A model generated the notes under the pieces. That model was not told the DNA's origin, did no database searches, and worked only from the letters and a program-made list of their open reading frames with translations. Below are positions 33,301 to 45,300 of a stretch of DNA of 64,000 nucleotides, one piece after another (positions within the stretch are counted from its first letter, which is position 1; every line of letters begins with the position of its first letter). The translations under genes and the position numbers were made by a program. The stretch is from Membranipora membranacea (lineage: Eukaryota > Bryozoa > Gymnolaemata > Cheilostomatida > Membraniporidae): positions 21,824,001 through 21,888,000 of the forward strand of contig OU612072.1 of NCBI GenBank assembly GCA_914767715.1, given 5' to 3'.

Positions 33301-36300
33301 AACTGCCAGAATTAATTAACAGTCTTGGTTTTTCAAGCTAATCAGAAGTTTTCACTTTATGAGCAATGAACCAGGGTCCTAGAGCTACTGTACTGGGGGT
33401 GGTACTAGCACCCGCTTTCAGAATCATTTAACCAGTGTTGGTTCTCAGGCTAATCATAAATCAATAGGACACGAGTTTGAATTAAGAACGACCAGGAAAT
33501 TACATGGTAATGGAAATTTTGCTCAATCGATGATCGTGTCAACACTGAGACCTGTTTAGCTTATTTTGAATCTTGCATATCACCTTACAGTGTTTTGATC
33601 TTTATTAAACATTGATTTTAAATCCTTTTAAAATTTTAATTGAAAATTTGTTCAGTCTATTTTAATGACTATTTCAAACCAAGACCTGTTCTTGCGAAAA
33701 TTGTTCGATGGAAAAGACTTGCTATATTCAGAAATGATAGTATACCCAAAGAGACATAAAAATTTTCCTGATGGCTGATACTAAGTTTATTTTCGTATTA
33801 CAACATGGAAGCACTGCGCAATCCAACCGATTTAACCGAATCCATGAATAAAATGGAAGCAAACTTTTGACACAATTATACTCTGACTCGCTGCCCATGA
33901 ATTAATTATGAAATTTAATTCATTGAACTTAATAAAAATAAATTTAGTGGAAGGGAATAAAGATCTCTGCCTACAGTGTAACATATTTCACCCCTTTGCA
34001 CTGAGTACTTTCTGAATAAAAGCTTTATGATTAATATACCCTTATAGGCTAGTCGGAGCTGCAGTTAGCAGAAAGCTACAATCATCAGTAGGTAGCTTTC
34101 TCCATTTCACACAGGTTTGACTCCTGATGTTGTTGGTCAGATCATCCCTTTGCGTAAACTCAAATCACAGCTGCTAGTATTAAGTAACTAAAAACTACTG
34201 GATTAGCCAAAATCTAGCTTATTTTTACTAAGTTCTAGCGAACTGTTATGGAAACAGGCAAAGTTTTTGGTCTCCTTCTAAACTAGTTGAGCAAAAGTCT
34301 TACTATGACTTTCTATGGTCAGCTTACACTTTCTCAAACTCATCACTTTGTATAAACTCACATCTCAGCTAGCTAATAATATTAAGTCTCTCTAATCTAG
34401 CCAAACTAAACTCTAGCTAATTTTTATTCAATTTGATGAGTGTATATACAAAGTTCTAGCAATTTGTTATGAAAGCAGGCCAAGTTTTTGGTCTCATCAG
34501 GTCTGTGGGGATTTCCAGTATCAGTACACAAGCTCTTACAAACTCTGTAAACAAGTTGAAATCTTGTTTTCTTGTTAAGCCTGATCCGCATTTGTTCAAA
34601 GCTAGTTATCAGGTTAACGAGTGCACATATATAACATCATTACAGAATGCTGCCTATAAATATGCACCAGCCTTTAATCAGATTGTACCTTCTTAACTCC
34701 CGAACGCATCAAATGAGTGAACAGACAGGACGCAGCCCAAGCAGCCCAGAAAGCATCATGGCGATAATAACTAGGATGTCGTAATGCCTATATTTATATG
34801 ATATTAATCATCTATTAATATCACTGATGCAGCTCAGAGTAAAAAGTCAATCTCTAGTGCATACCATAGAGTTATCCCTATGGTGCATATGCCCGTCTAC
34901 TTTATTTGTTTTTGTATAACAAAACAAAAAAGAAGCCGGTTGACAAAGCTACATACTATCACCAATAATAATATAGGGGGGGGGGTTGGGGCCCTTGTCT
35001 TATCTCGCAACAATACACTATCGATGTTAAAATCAGACCAAGAGATTACACTCAAAAAGTACAAATGTATAAATAACTACGAAAAAACTATTTTGAATTA
35101 AATTTGAATGACTTTTATCGGTAAGATATTATTGTGGTGTTCAGTGAACCCTGGATTCTATTCAACAATTATGTGGAGGACTGAGAGTCAATTTTCTATT
35201 AAATCCGGAAGACAAAAGTCCTGATCGGTTTTATTTTGTGAATCAATTATTGATAACTACTCTAAAAAGTGTTGCAATGATTTAGATAAACTTAGAGCAG
35301 TTTGTTTGTGGCCCTGGTCCAAAGGCGCATATGATAACTCTACTCTTGTTAATTGTGTTTTATATTGTTTAGGTTTAAGTTTAGCGACTCATTTGACGGC
35401 CACTTATATTATTCAGTTGAGATGAGAGAGGTTCTAAGATCTAGATATTCAAATATACCCGAAGTAGAAAAGAACTCGGCAACAGAGTTGTTGACTTGAG
35501 ACTTCTTTCAACATTTCTTCATTAGTGCCTGAGAAAGTTATTTGATTGTGTTCCCCTGATCAATTGTCCAAGGTCAAAACATCCTTCCCTCTATTAACAC
35601 CGAAATGAATGAGGCTAAATAAATTCCCTGGTAATTCCCTCGAAATTCGGCTGGATGCAATAAAGTATTAATTGACACCAAAATTAATTTAATCGTGAAG
35701 AATTGAGTTGGGATGTGTAATAAAAGTGATTTATTGCATAGACTATGTAATAGAACTTCAGGGAAAGCACATTCAGGTATTACCACAATGTCATCACAAG
35801 GCAAAACAATACCCACAATTCTCTTCAGCGCTACCTTGCTCACGTTAACACAAATCAATCAATCGAGAGACAATAATCAAAACTCATTTGACCGTCCTCC
35901 GACGACTTAAAAGTCTTGATGGAATTGCTAGTTGCTGTGCATTGATGTTGTCGGCGCAAATAACATATTAGAATTGAACTTTTAAATGCTGTGATTCCAC
36001 GAATAAGTCAAATATATGCAGCAACTCAGTGCAAGTTTTGTCAAACAGATAATATGAAATTGGCCATCTGAAATGACGGTAAAAACTTCATAATTGACTG
36101 ATAAACTTTGAGAAAAATCTGTATCTGCATTTAAGAAAAAAATGTTGGACTTTTGTTGAGCATTATGTGTCGCACCCTGTTATAAAGCACCAGATTCCGC
36201 TTGATTTTCTCCCAACCAGGGAGCTTCTCATCGTGGTGCTGCTGCTCGTCAGTACAAGCTCAACCATTCGCTGCTTCATTAAACTGTTTCTATATTTAGT

Positions 36301-39300
36301 TCTCATTTCCTCTAGGCGTTTGCTGAGGACTGGGTCCTTCCTCGATTGTCTTTTAATTTGAATGTTTTTGGTGTTATCTCCCTTTGCTCCTACTTCACTG
36401 TCTTTTATTGTGTGAGGGCTCGGTTGTTTCCCGGGTCTTGTTATAGCTGCTGGTTTGTCAGTGTGTTGGGGCGGAATGGTTGTGTGCGCTGTTATCATGG
36501 CAGAGGCTATGAATGTTAAACCGATCGCTGCCAATAGGAAGAGAAAACATCTGGGTTTGGGACGAAAACCAAACAACATATCTTTATCCTGAAAACAAAA
36601 AAATATAAAATCACATACAATAATCTGTAGCAAAACCAATTACAAGACCTGATTAATCTTGGTTTGTGAGAGGCAGGGTAGCAGCATATCGCTGGAGTCT
36701 TTGACAATTATGTGGTCACCTGTATTTCTGGATTAATATCACAGTTTGCGTCTCCTGCACAGATGATGTTCCTCAACAGTCAGTTTTCCTCGTTGTAGGG
36801 CCCAATAAAATTTAACTTCGATTGGACTAGCTTATGCCAAAGGAGCCTTGAAATTTGACCAACTGAGATTTAACACCATATCCAGCAGAGATCTGGGAAT
36901 GTTACTTTTATCACTGTCAATCAATCAAGCAAAATTATGTTATGTTATGATATGTCTTACAAACTACCCAGCAAATTAATATTGGTGGATCTGAAATGAA
37001 AGTTGTTCCAAGATACCCTATCTGCAAATCGCCTCAAAGTCAGTGAAGACAACATTGTCTAACGCTCACTTTCGAACCCTCTTTTAAAATCTGGAATGAA
37101 TTTATCAGATGAATCAAATTTCTGCCATTAAAACTTAAGTTTACTGGAAACACAAACTAAAACCATAAATAAGTTGTGACCAAAAACATAGAAGCCGGTG
37201 ATTCATGTTGTGGACAGAGTGATAACTTACCTTTATAGAAGCCTGTAGTCCCAGAAAGCTCTCCCTGACATGTAATAGTCCCTCGCCGTCACTCTTCTGC
37301 TGTGACCTAACAATATCTATTCTATGTCCTGTCGGGCTGATATGCAGATTGGAAGTGGTCACTATGTGTCCATGTGCTGCACTGCATATAAACACTAGTG
37401 ATATAGTTCTCTTAGAGTTTTAACGAGGTCTTGGTCTTTTCACACAAAAATTATTACTAGCGATTCTGCTGGCAAATGACTGGATCATCTATCCTCTTTC
37501 TCTCTTTTTTATTTTGACATTTAGCGGCGTGGATGTCTTTTTAATGCAGGAGACAATCAGGTCCGTTGCTGTGTCCTAGAGCTAGCATGCGCACATATCC
37601 TTTCGCCAAAATTTGAAAGGAACATCTGAAGCGATGATCCTTGTATTTATATGGGTATTTTATGTTCCATGTGCTTATCAATATTATATTGATTGATTTT
37701 AATGTGAGCAGCGCATCGTAAATATTTTATTCAGCAATTAATCTGTAAAATTAAAAGATGAATATAGAGGGAAGGATTGGCCAATTACAATCAGCATTAC
37801 AAAATTAACCCATGTCTGTAAAGTGCATACCATAAGTTCTTTGAAATCCAAAGGTTACTTGGCCATTGATGACCACCCGAGCCTTTGGATTTCTGTGGTA
37901 AAATGATCTGGGTCTACACCTCTAGGGTATACTGAGATAGGGTTGAAACTGATGGTATTTTTGGATATCATGGCCAGCTTACTAAATGAACAGTGAGGGT
38001 ACAACACGACATCTTGTTACAGTTGATTGTCTGTTAATATATCATCATAATCACTGTTGGACCCGAGAGAAAATTGATGCAAAGAGTGTGATGGATGGAA
38101 TTGAATATTTGACCACGATAAAATCAGAAACTCAAAACGGCTTAGGTGCCGAAGCCAATATTGTCATCATTGTAAAATTAGCAATTTTTGTGTCCTTTTA
38201 TCAGATATGGATATTATTCGGAATCCATCTATAGCGTTGTGTAAATATTTTTCGAACAAGAATAGAATTATTAATTGATTTTGTCAGCTTCAGTTTCAGG
38301 GTCAGCAGTCTGATTTGTTGGTTTTCCGCTTCAGTAAACAAATATTTCCTGCGGTTTCCTTAATCCAGATAATACAGGAAAACTAACGCCGGACTGTATC
38401 ATCAGCTATCAGGGCCGTAGTTAAAGAAAAACAATAGGGGAGGCAGCAATTCTTAAGGGTGTGGGGTAACACCAGGTTGGGTATTGTAAGCTCCTCCTGT
38501 GTCCCCAGTCCCGTGCCTCCAAAGCTTCTTAATGATATATATAGCAGATGGAAGTCCTAAATGAGCTGATTCTGACATGGAATTTCAATCATAACATTTT
38601 TAGGACACTCTATTCAGCATTCTAGGGGAGGTAGAGCGCCCCTGCATCCCCTAGAACTATGGGCTGTAGCATCAGGTTATATCATCATCTCGCTTTGTGT
38701 CAGTAACTTGAGTCAAGTGTACTTAGTTCCAGTGCGAGATATGAAATCATATCTAATTTATTTTGGCATCGTGTGGGCCGATAAGAATTTTTTATCAACA
38801 AACCTTTCCAATCTGTGTTCTAAGCGTTTGTATCAAAAGGCTTTTATATTTGATAGGGGCCGGGAAATAATCGGGGAAGAAACGAGTCAAAACATAGGTA
38901 TTAGATTGTCCATCAGAAAGGGTTTTGGCGCTGGTATACATTACTCGCACATCTCAGAAGTCTCTGAAACAAAGTAAACAACATGATTAGCATCAATATA
39001 TAGTTTGCAGACCCATGATGCCCTAATTTCTTAACCAAAAGGCATGTTTTGGGAGGAGGGGGGGGATGAGATATTGCTGCGCACTTCCAGCTATTTTGCT
39101 GATCAGATTTTGAGAGGGCATGGAAAGTAAAATTCCTGCTGCATAACTTAGCTGTGTCCAATCAATAAGTATTAAAGGGTGCACAATAATATTTCAAGTT
39201 GGAGTAATCTCCCCTTAAATGGTGAGAGGACAACTCAGACACATCTCACCTTGAGAAGCGTAACTGCATACAGCTGGTAGTATTGGAGTTAATGAGATTG

Positions 39301-42300
39301 CTAATAGTAAAATGTTTAGCTGGCCTGCGCTGAAAAAACCAGGGATAATACTTGGGTAGCTTATCTCACTTATCACTTGCCGCATCAACCGAGATTTGTA
39401 GCTATCATTTTGAGATTGCGTCCATCAATTCCCGACCCCTTAACGCAGTCAAGACATTGTTACTCCCAACAATTATTAGCAGGGACTTATTCTTTTAAAT
39501 GATGTAATATCACTTTTAGCCCGTTACTATTTTTGTTTCTTCAGGTGGTGTATTTCACAGCCTTATTCCCATATTTGGTGCTTGTTATTCTGTTCTTCCG
39601 CGGAATCACTCTTCCGGGTGCCTCAAGAGGGATCTGGTTTTACATCACACCACAATGGCACAAGCTGTCAGACGCTATGGTGGGTTTTACTTACACTGTG
39701 TGAAGTTACTTGATTCAATTATGATTTTGATGACCCCAACTTGCTTGTGCAGAATGAAAAATACAGACAACCGGAATTTAAAGACCCGGAACTATACCCC
39801 AATGATTGAAATGAAGGTGCTTAGAATAATTTTCTCTATGTCACTTAGTAGCAGGTGATTCCAATGTTAATGAAAAATAGACATCTCACATCCCCTGGAA
39901 GACATTCGACCTGGCCCATATCCAGTAAGATTTTCGAACTACCAGAAAAGCAGAGTTCCCTTTTTCGATGGAAGGCAGCGCCACCATCTATGTGCCGCAG
40001 AGATAAGACTAAGTCATAAGGCTATCCTGCAGGCAGAATGGTTGTCCCGTCTGACAAACATATTTTCATTTACTCTAGGTTTGGCGAGATGCAGCGGGTC
40101 AGATATTCTTCTCGCTGTCTGTCTGTTGGGGAGGATTGGTCGCTCTGTCCAGCTATAACAGATTCAGGAACAACTGTCTAAAGTACGTCAACAGTGTCCA
40201 ATAGTCTTGTTATGATAATGAGCGTACCTCTCCTATAAGCCTATGTGGGCATTAGGAGTCTGTAGACCTATCCCATATATAAGGCACTTTGTCCTTCGGA
40301 ACAGATTTGTTTGTTCTATTGTATGTCCAGTTGAGAAAGTTCTAGGAATGTTTAGGAAACATGCTCCAAACAGAAGTTGTACATGGTTTTAGAATCACTG
40401 AAGACTGAACATGTCAAGGATATTTGATCAGGATGAAATTTTGTAGGATCACTAAATACCAATGCAGTTTCCCTTTCGTATCAATACACTGACATAAATA
40501 GGCAGCGCATGTGGCTATCATTACACTCATTGTTTTGAGAAATTTCAAAAAACATTTAAACACACCTGAAGTCCAAAGGAGCAAAGTCTCATACATTTAT
40601 GTGGTATTCCATGTGCTGTCATATCTGTTGCTTTATTTTGTAAAGTTGGAAGTCAAATCTCTATCAAACTCCTGTAGTCACTCTTTAACATAGTACAATT
40701 ACGATTACAGAGATACGTACATAGTGGCGTTAGGAAACTGCGGAACATCGATATTTGCTGGATTTGTGATCTATTCGTATATCGGTAATCTGGCACATAC
40801 AATGAATGTCAAGGTCGAGGATGTCTCTCAAGACGGTGAGTCAGATCTTGTGATTGGGCAATTGCATACGAAAAAACGGTTATTGCTGTATTGCTGGCAA
40901 TAGTTAAGTGTGAAAAACCTCTCTCCTTCGGCAAAACTGCACTTGAGAGACAGTAACTTATCTGGAATGTGAGAGGTGGCATGTGAGAGCTTTACATTGT
41001 GGTAAAGAATTATTGTTACTGAGACTACAATTCCAGTGGTACTTTTGTACAGTGAGTAAGTGGAGCTCAGCTCCTCTTGGTTATAAACACCCTTCTTGAA
41101 GTGGAGCTGAGCTCCACTTCAATTTTTTTTATTCCCTTGATAAGCAGGGCTCTCAGCCTGGGAGGATTCGAAACCTGAGTTTTGATATTAGCATGTCGCA
41201 TAGTGGTATTTTAAAGGTGTAAAACGCCCTGAGCATAAACAGCACAATAACGTTACTCTCGGTCAATCTTGATACTTTGATTGAAAAGTAACAAACAATC
41301 AAACGAAGTCAATGCCCCTCCGGAAGATATCCAACCATTAAATATAGAGGAGCATTATGGGGCAGAGATAGTTTTTTTCGGCACCTTGTACATATACTTT
41401 AAATGATCATTTGTTTTAAACAATCCAACAGAGCTCTGAATTTCTTCCAACTTTTGTTCATGTCTAATTTTAAGGCCAGTATGTACATGCAACATGTACT
41501 TTTGTCTGTGATATGTAATAAATCAATCAACCAGCCAAAACCACTGATGTCACTAGGTGAAAGGTCAGAGCCCATCGACTCTGAGTATGCTCTTAAAACA
41601 AGCGATACAGCATAGTCGGTTCTGATCGTTTGAGACAAAACTTCTCGTGTTGTACAGTGAAACGAAGCACAGCGTTACAAAGTAATAAACAATGCATCGC
41701 TTAGTAATTATCGATTCCTCAGGTAAACATTTTTTGGATCACAACGACTAAATGGATTGCAGTTTCATACTTGTCAATAATAAAGCTTTGCTCTTAGTTC
41801 TCAAATGACTGAAATTGGACCTTGGTTATATATATTGATCAAATACTTTGGTGGCACTTAGCCCTGTTCACACGGCCACGGGTTTTGTTTTTTTTGGTTT
41901 TTTGGATGGCCATGTACTTCTCGGTATAGTTTCAGTAGTTGTCTTCTGCTGTTTTAGCTCTAAACTTCAGCACTTTGAGCTTTGACTTTTTCCCTGTTCC
42001 ATTGACAGATTGCACTAAATATTGTAGTAATAATGTGAAAACCTGGCTAAGTTTAAAAAAATTTAGTATTAGTATTACCATGACCTTGACCTTGATCATG
42101 GTCATACTCACGATGTTTTAAATTTTCTTTAGCTTAGCCATTTTCACATTATTATCAGCTCCTCTTGGTTACAAACACCCTTCTTGAAGTGGAGCTGAGC
42201 TCAACCTCAATTTTGTTTATTCCCTGGATAAGCAGGGCTCTCAGCCTGGGAGGATTCGAAACCTGAGTTTTGATATTAGCATGTCGCATAATGGTATTTT

Positions 42301-45300
42301 AAAGGTGTAAAACTCTCTTGGGATCTCTGGGATCATTGTTTGATCATTAATTTAGAAATGACTTGATTAGGCAGTGCAGTGAGAGTATAATTACAGTGAG
42401 TGCAGTGAGAGGTATTATTAGTATAGGCAGTGCAGTATTATTTACATAGCTTATCACAACTAGAATCTAATACTGGATCATTCATTAATAATATGGCATA
42501 AATTATTGTAAGGCAACATTTAGCATTGTTTATATATTATTCATCTCTGCCAACGAGCAAAACCTGAGTTTTTAGCTTACATTCTAAAATCCCCTGAGTA
42601 GCCTGAGTTGAACCCAAAAATCTGAGTAACTCGGGCTAAACCTGAGTGGTTGAGAGCCCTGTCGAAAACAATGGGGAGTAGACTGTTCTCATGCTGGAGC
42701 CATACTTATAGATGGTAAATACATTAATATTTGAGTGTTGGCTATGTGTTGTCAGTCCAGAAAAGTTTTCTGAAAATAAAAGCAGAAGCATCTACAACCA
42801 ATTATATCTGTTGCTGGGAAATTGGGGATATCTGGCTCCCTCTGGCATACCTATCAAAGACAGGTGATGTCGGAGGATATTGGCTAACAATAAAGCTGCC
42901 CATTGGCAACCTCTACAGAAGGTTGCTGGCTAAACCTTGCCGGCTGGGAGGATTGATTGATGAATTAAAAAAAATAAATAAGTAAGAGCTCCACTTCATT
43001 ATCCCTTACAAAAGTACCACTGTACAATTCTGTAATAACATGGTGATGGTGTGTTTGGTTTTACTCCCCCTCATCAAAAATCGCTTGACAGTATGATCCC
43101 TAACTTATTCAATATTATTTTTGCTTTTGTATTGTGTTTTCTGTTATATTGCCATCCATTCAATCCACTATTAATATCGTATATATAATCGATGATGCAA
43201 TAAGTTATCTCCCCTATGTGTTATATCCTCAAAGAGTGGACAACTCACACAAAGCAAGATGAGCAAAACCATAAAAATATCTTTTTCGAAAAATTACGCG
43301 AATATTACGAGCTGCATTAGCAATTCAAATTTGCCATAATTCATTATTTTACAACACTGTCTTGATGAACAGAGGCGCTAGATTTGCCTCTGGAAGGTTT
43401 GAATTCTACAGGTTCGAGAGTCCCAAACCTATGATAGTTTAGTTATCTCTGGCCAGCCTTGTTTCAGAAACAAAACTAACCATAATTCAAATACTTGATT
43501 TAATTAGCATAAATCAAAATAGTTGCCACCAACAACAATATTTACAAACACAATATAATTTGACCCTATTTTATTTGCAGGTGCCGGTCTAGCCTTTGTC
43601 ATCTATCCCATGGCGGTACTCAACTTCCCTGGATCGCCCTTCTGGGCATTTCTGTTTTTCTTTATGCTGCTAACACTGGGACTGGATACTCAGTTTGCCT
43701 TGATTGAGACGGTCTGTACGACTATATTCGATGCTTTCCCCAACCTCATCGCTAAGAAGATGTGGGTCACTCTGGCGCTTTGTGTAGCTTTCTACTTCCC
43801 AGGTATGATGGAACAAGTAGGATTTTTATATTATAAAATATTCCACGCAAAAGGCAGTAATTTTTTTGTCATTTGCAGCCAAGCATAGTTTGGTCTGGAC
43901 TGTTGCGGGATAAAACAAATTATATTTTGTTGATAGGGTTTGTAAAATAATGATCAGTTGAAACAATACATTTTCTAGGGAATGAAGGCCAAATTCTTTT
44001 TTTTTCAAACTACCAATAATCTTACCAACAAAGATTGTGATTATGTGAGGTAAAATATCCATTTTTAATGATTGGAACAACAATTACAGAAGCATTGTGG
44101 GTAAATGTATATTCCTCTGTGAAAGATATCAAATCTGGAATGAATCATGGTAAATGCGTGTACCATTACACAGCTATTATGTTCATCAACGTTTTGTGGA
44201 TTTGAAGTTGTGACCCTCCTGTCACATGATCATTTTCTGTCTTCCTATTTGTCCTCAAGCTTTTGCCGTAATTTATTTAACACAATATGAATAACATCCG
44301 ACTATAAATATTGTATAATAATTGTTCTCAGGTTTGATATACGTGACACAAGGAGGTAACTACATACTAAAGATGGTGGACAGTTACGCTTCTGGCTGGA
44401 ACGTTATAATCATCTGTCTCACTGAAACTACTGTAATCTCATATCTGTACGGCTACGATCGATTCGCTAAGGTTGGTATGGTTTGTAGTAGACAAAGTTT
44501 GGTCCATTTGCCTGCATTCCGAGTCGCTTTTTCTCCAGTGGGCACGCCGCATGACCAATGGAAGGGGGGGCAAACTGGAATGCAGGCAAATTAAATCAAA
44601 CTTGTTTTAGGTTTGTAGACATAGAACTTCTTACTTCTACTGTTGAAATCACCTATATCATCACTGTAGTATATTTTTTTTACAATCGATTGGCAAAGTT
44701 TTGTATGGTTTGTAATAGACTAAGTTAGGTTCATTTGCCTGCATTAAAAGTTGCTACCCCTCCACTGTTAACGCCACGCACCAGTGGAGGAGGAGCAACT
44801 GGAATACAGGCAAATTTGATGAAATTAGTTTTAGTTTTGTAGACGTAGCACAATTCTAAGAGCTACCTGTGAAATCACCTCTATATCATCACTTAATTAA
44901 ATTAAATTAAATTGATCTCGGTGGGAATCGAACCCACAACCTTCAAATAACATCTAACCACCTAGAAGTCTGACGCGCTATCCATTGCGCCACGAGGCCA
45001 GTTAATTTATCATAAAAGGGGGTGTTATCGGTCCGAGGAGCCCAAACTATGACAATATACAATGGTCCCTAATTATTGGACTGGGAAGGTTTACCCCTCA
45101 ATTATCTTGCGTTGCTAAGACATCTAGAGCTAAATACTTGCAGTGTGCAATAACCTTACTATAAACTCACCAAACTTATAAGTGAATTGGTTTTTTTTCA
45201 CACATAGGTTCTCTCATATTTACAAGTCATAATATAGAGACATAATCTCAGTGATCAATCTATACACTTACAAGTCACTATCTATGGCAAAAAGGAAAAT

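Larger units (their letters stand above)
41034..43022. mobile_element. hAT-like non-autonomous DNA transposon with perfect 8-bp target duplication
   Basis: A 1,989-bp insertion in SLC6 intron 9. Ends are perfect inverted repeats CAGTGGTACTTTTGTA, with a further shared AAGTGGAGCTC just inside. It is flanked on both sides by TACAATTC (41026-41033 and 43023-43030). An 8-bp duplication and CAGTGG-type ends are characteristic of the hAT superfamily. No transposase frame is present; the one 84-codon frame (42731-42985) has no recognisable domain. The intact target duplication suggests a fairly recent insertion. Confidence 0.85.
44457..44845 (+). repeat. 227-bp tandem duplication including the SLC6 exon 11 donor
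   Basis: CGATTCGCTAAG|GTTGGTATGG at the end of exon 11 recurs as CGATTGGCAAAG|TTTTGTATGG near 44687-44708, followed in both by a foldback MITE and TTTGTAGAC...GAAATCACCT...ATATCATCACT. The second copy has lost the donor GT. Confidence 0.7.

Noticed and set aside
35373-35500. About 42 clean codons after a TTTAG in SLC6 intron 6, considered as an alternative SLC6 exon
   Set aside because: No helix or family match, ends in a stop, and SLC6 exons 6 and 7 already join in phase.
38708-38977. 89-codon frame in SLC6 intron 6
   Set aside because: No recognisable domain, no splice partners, no conserved context.
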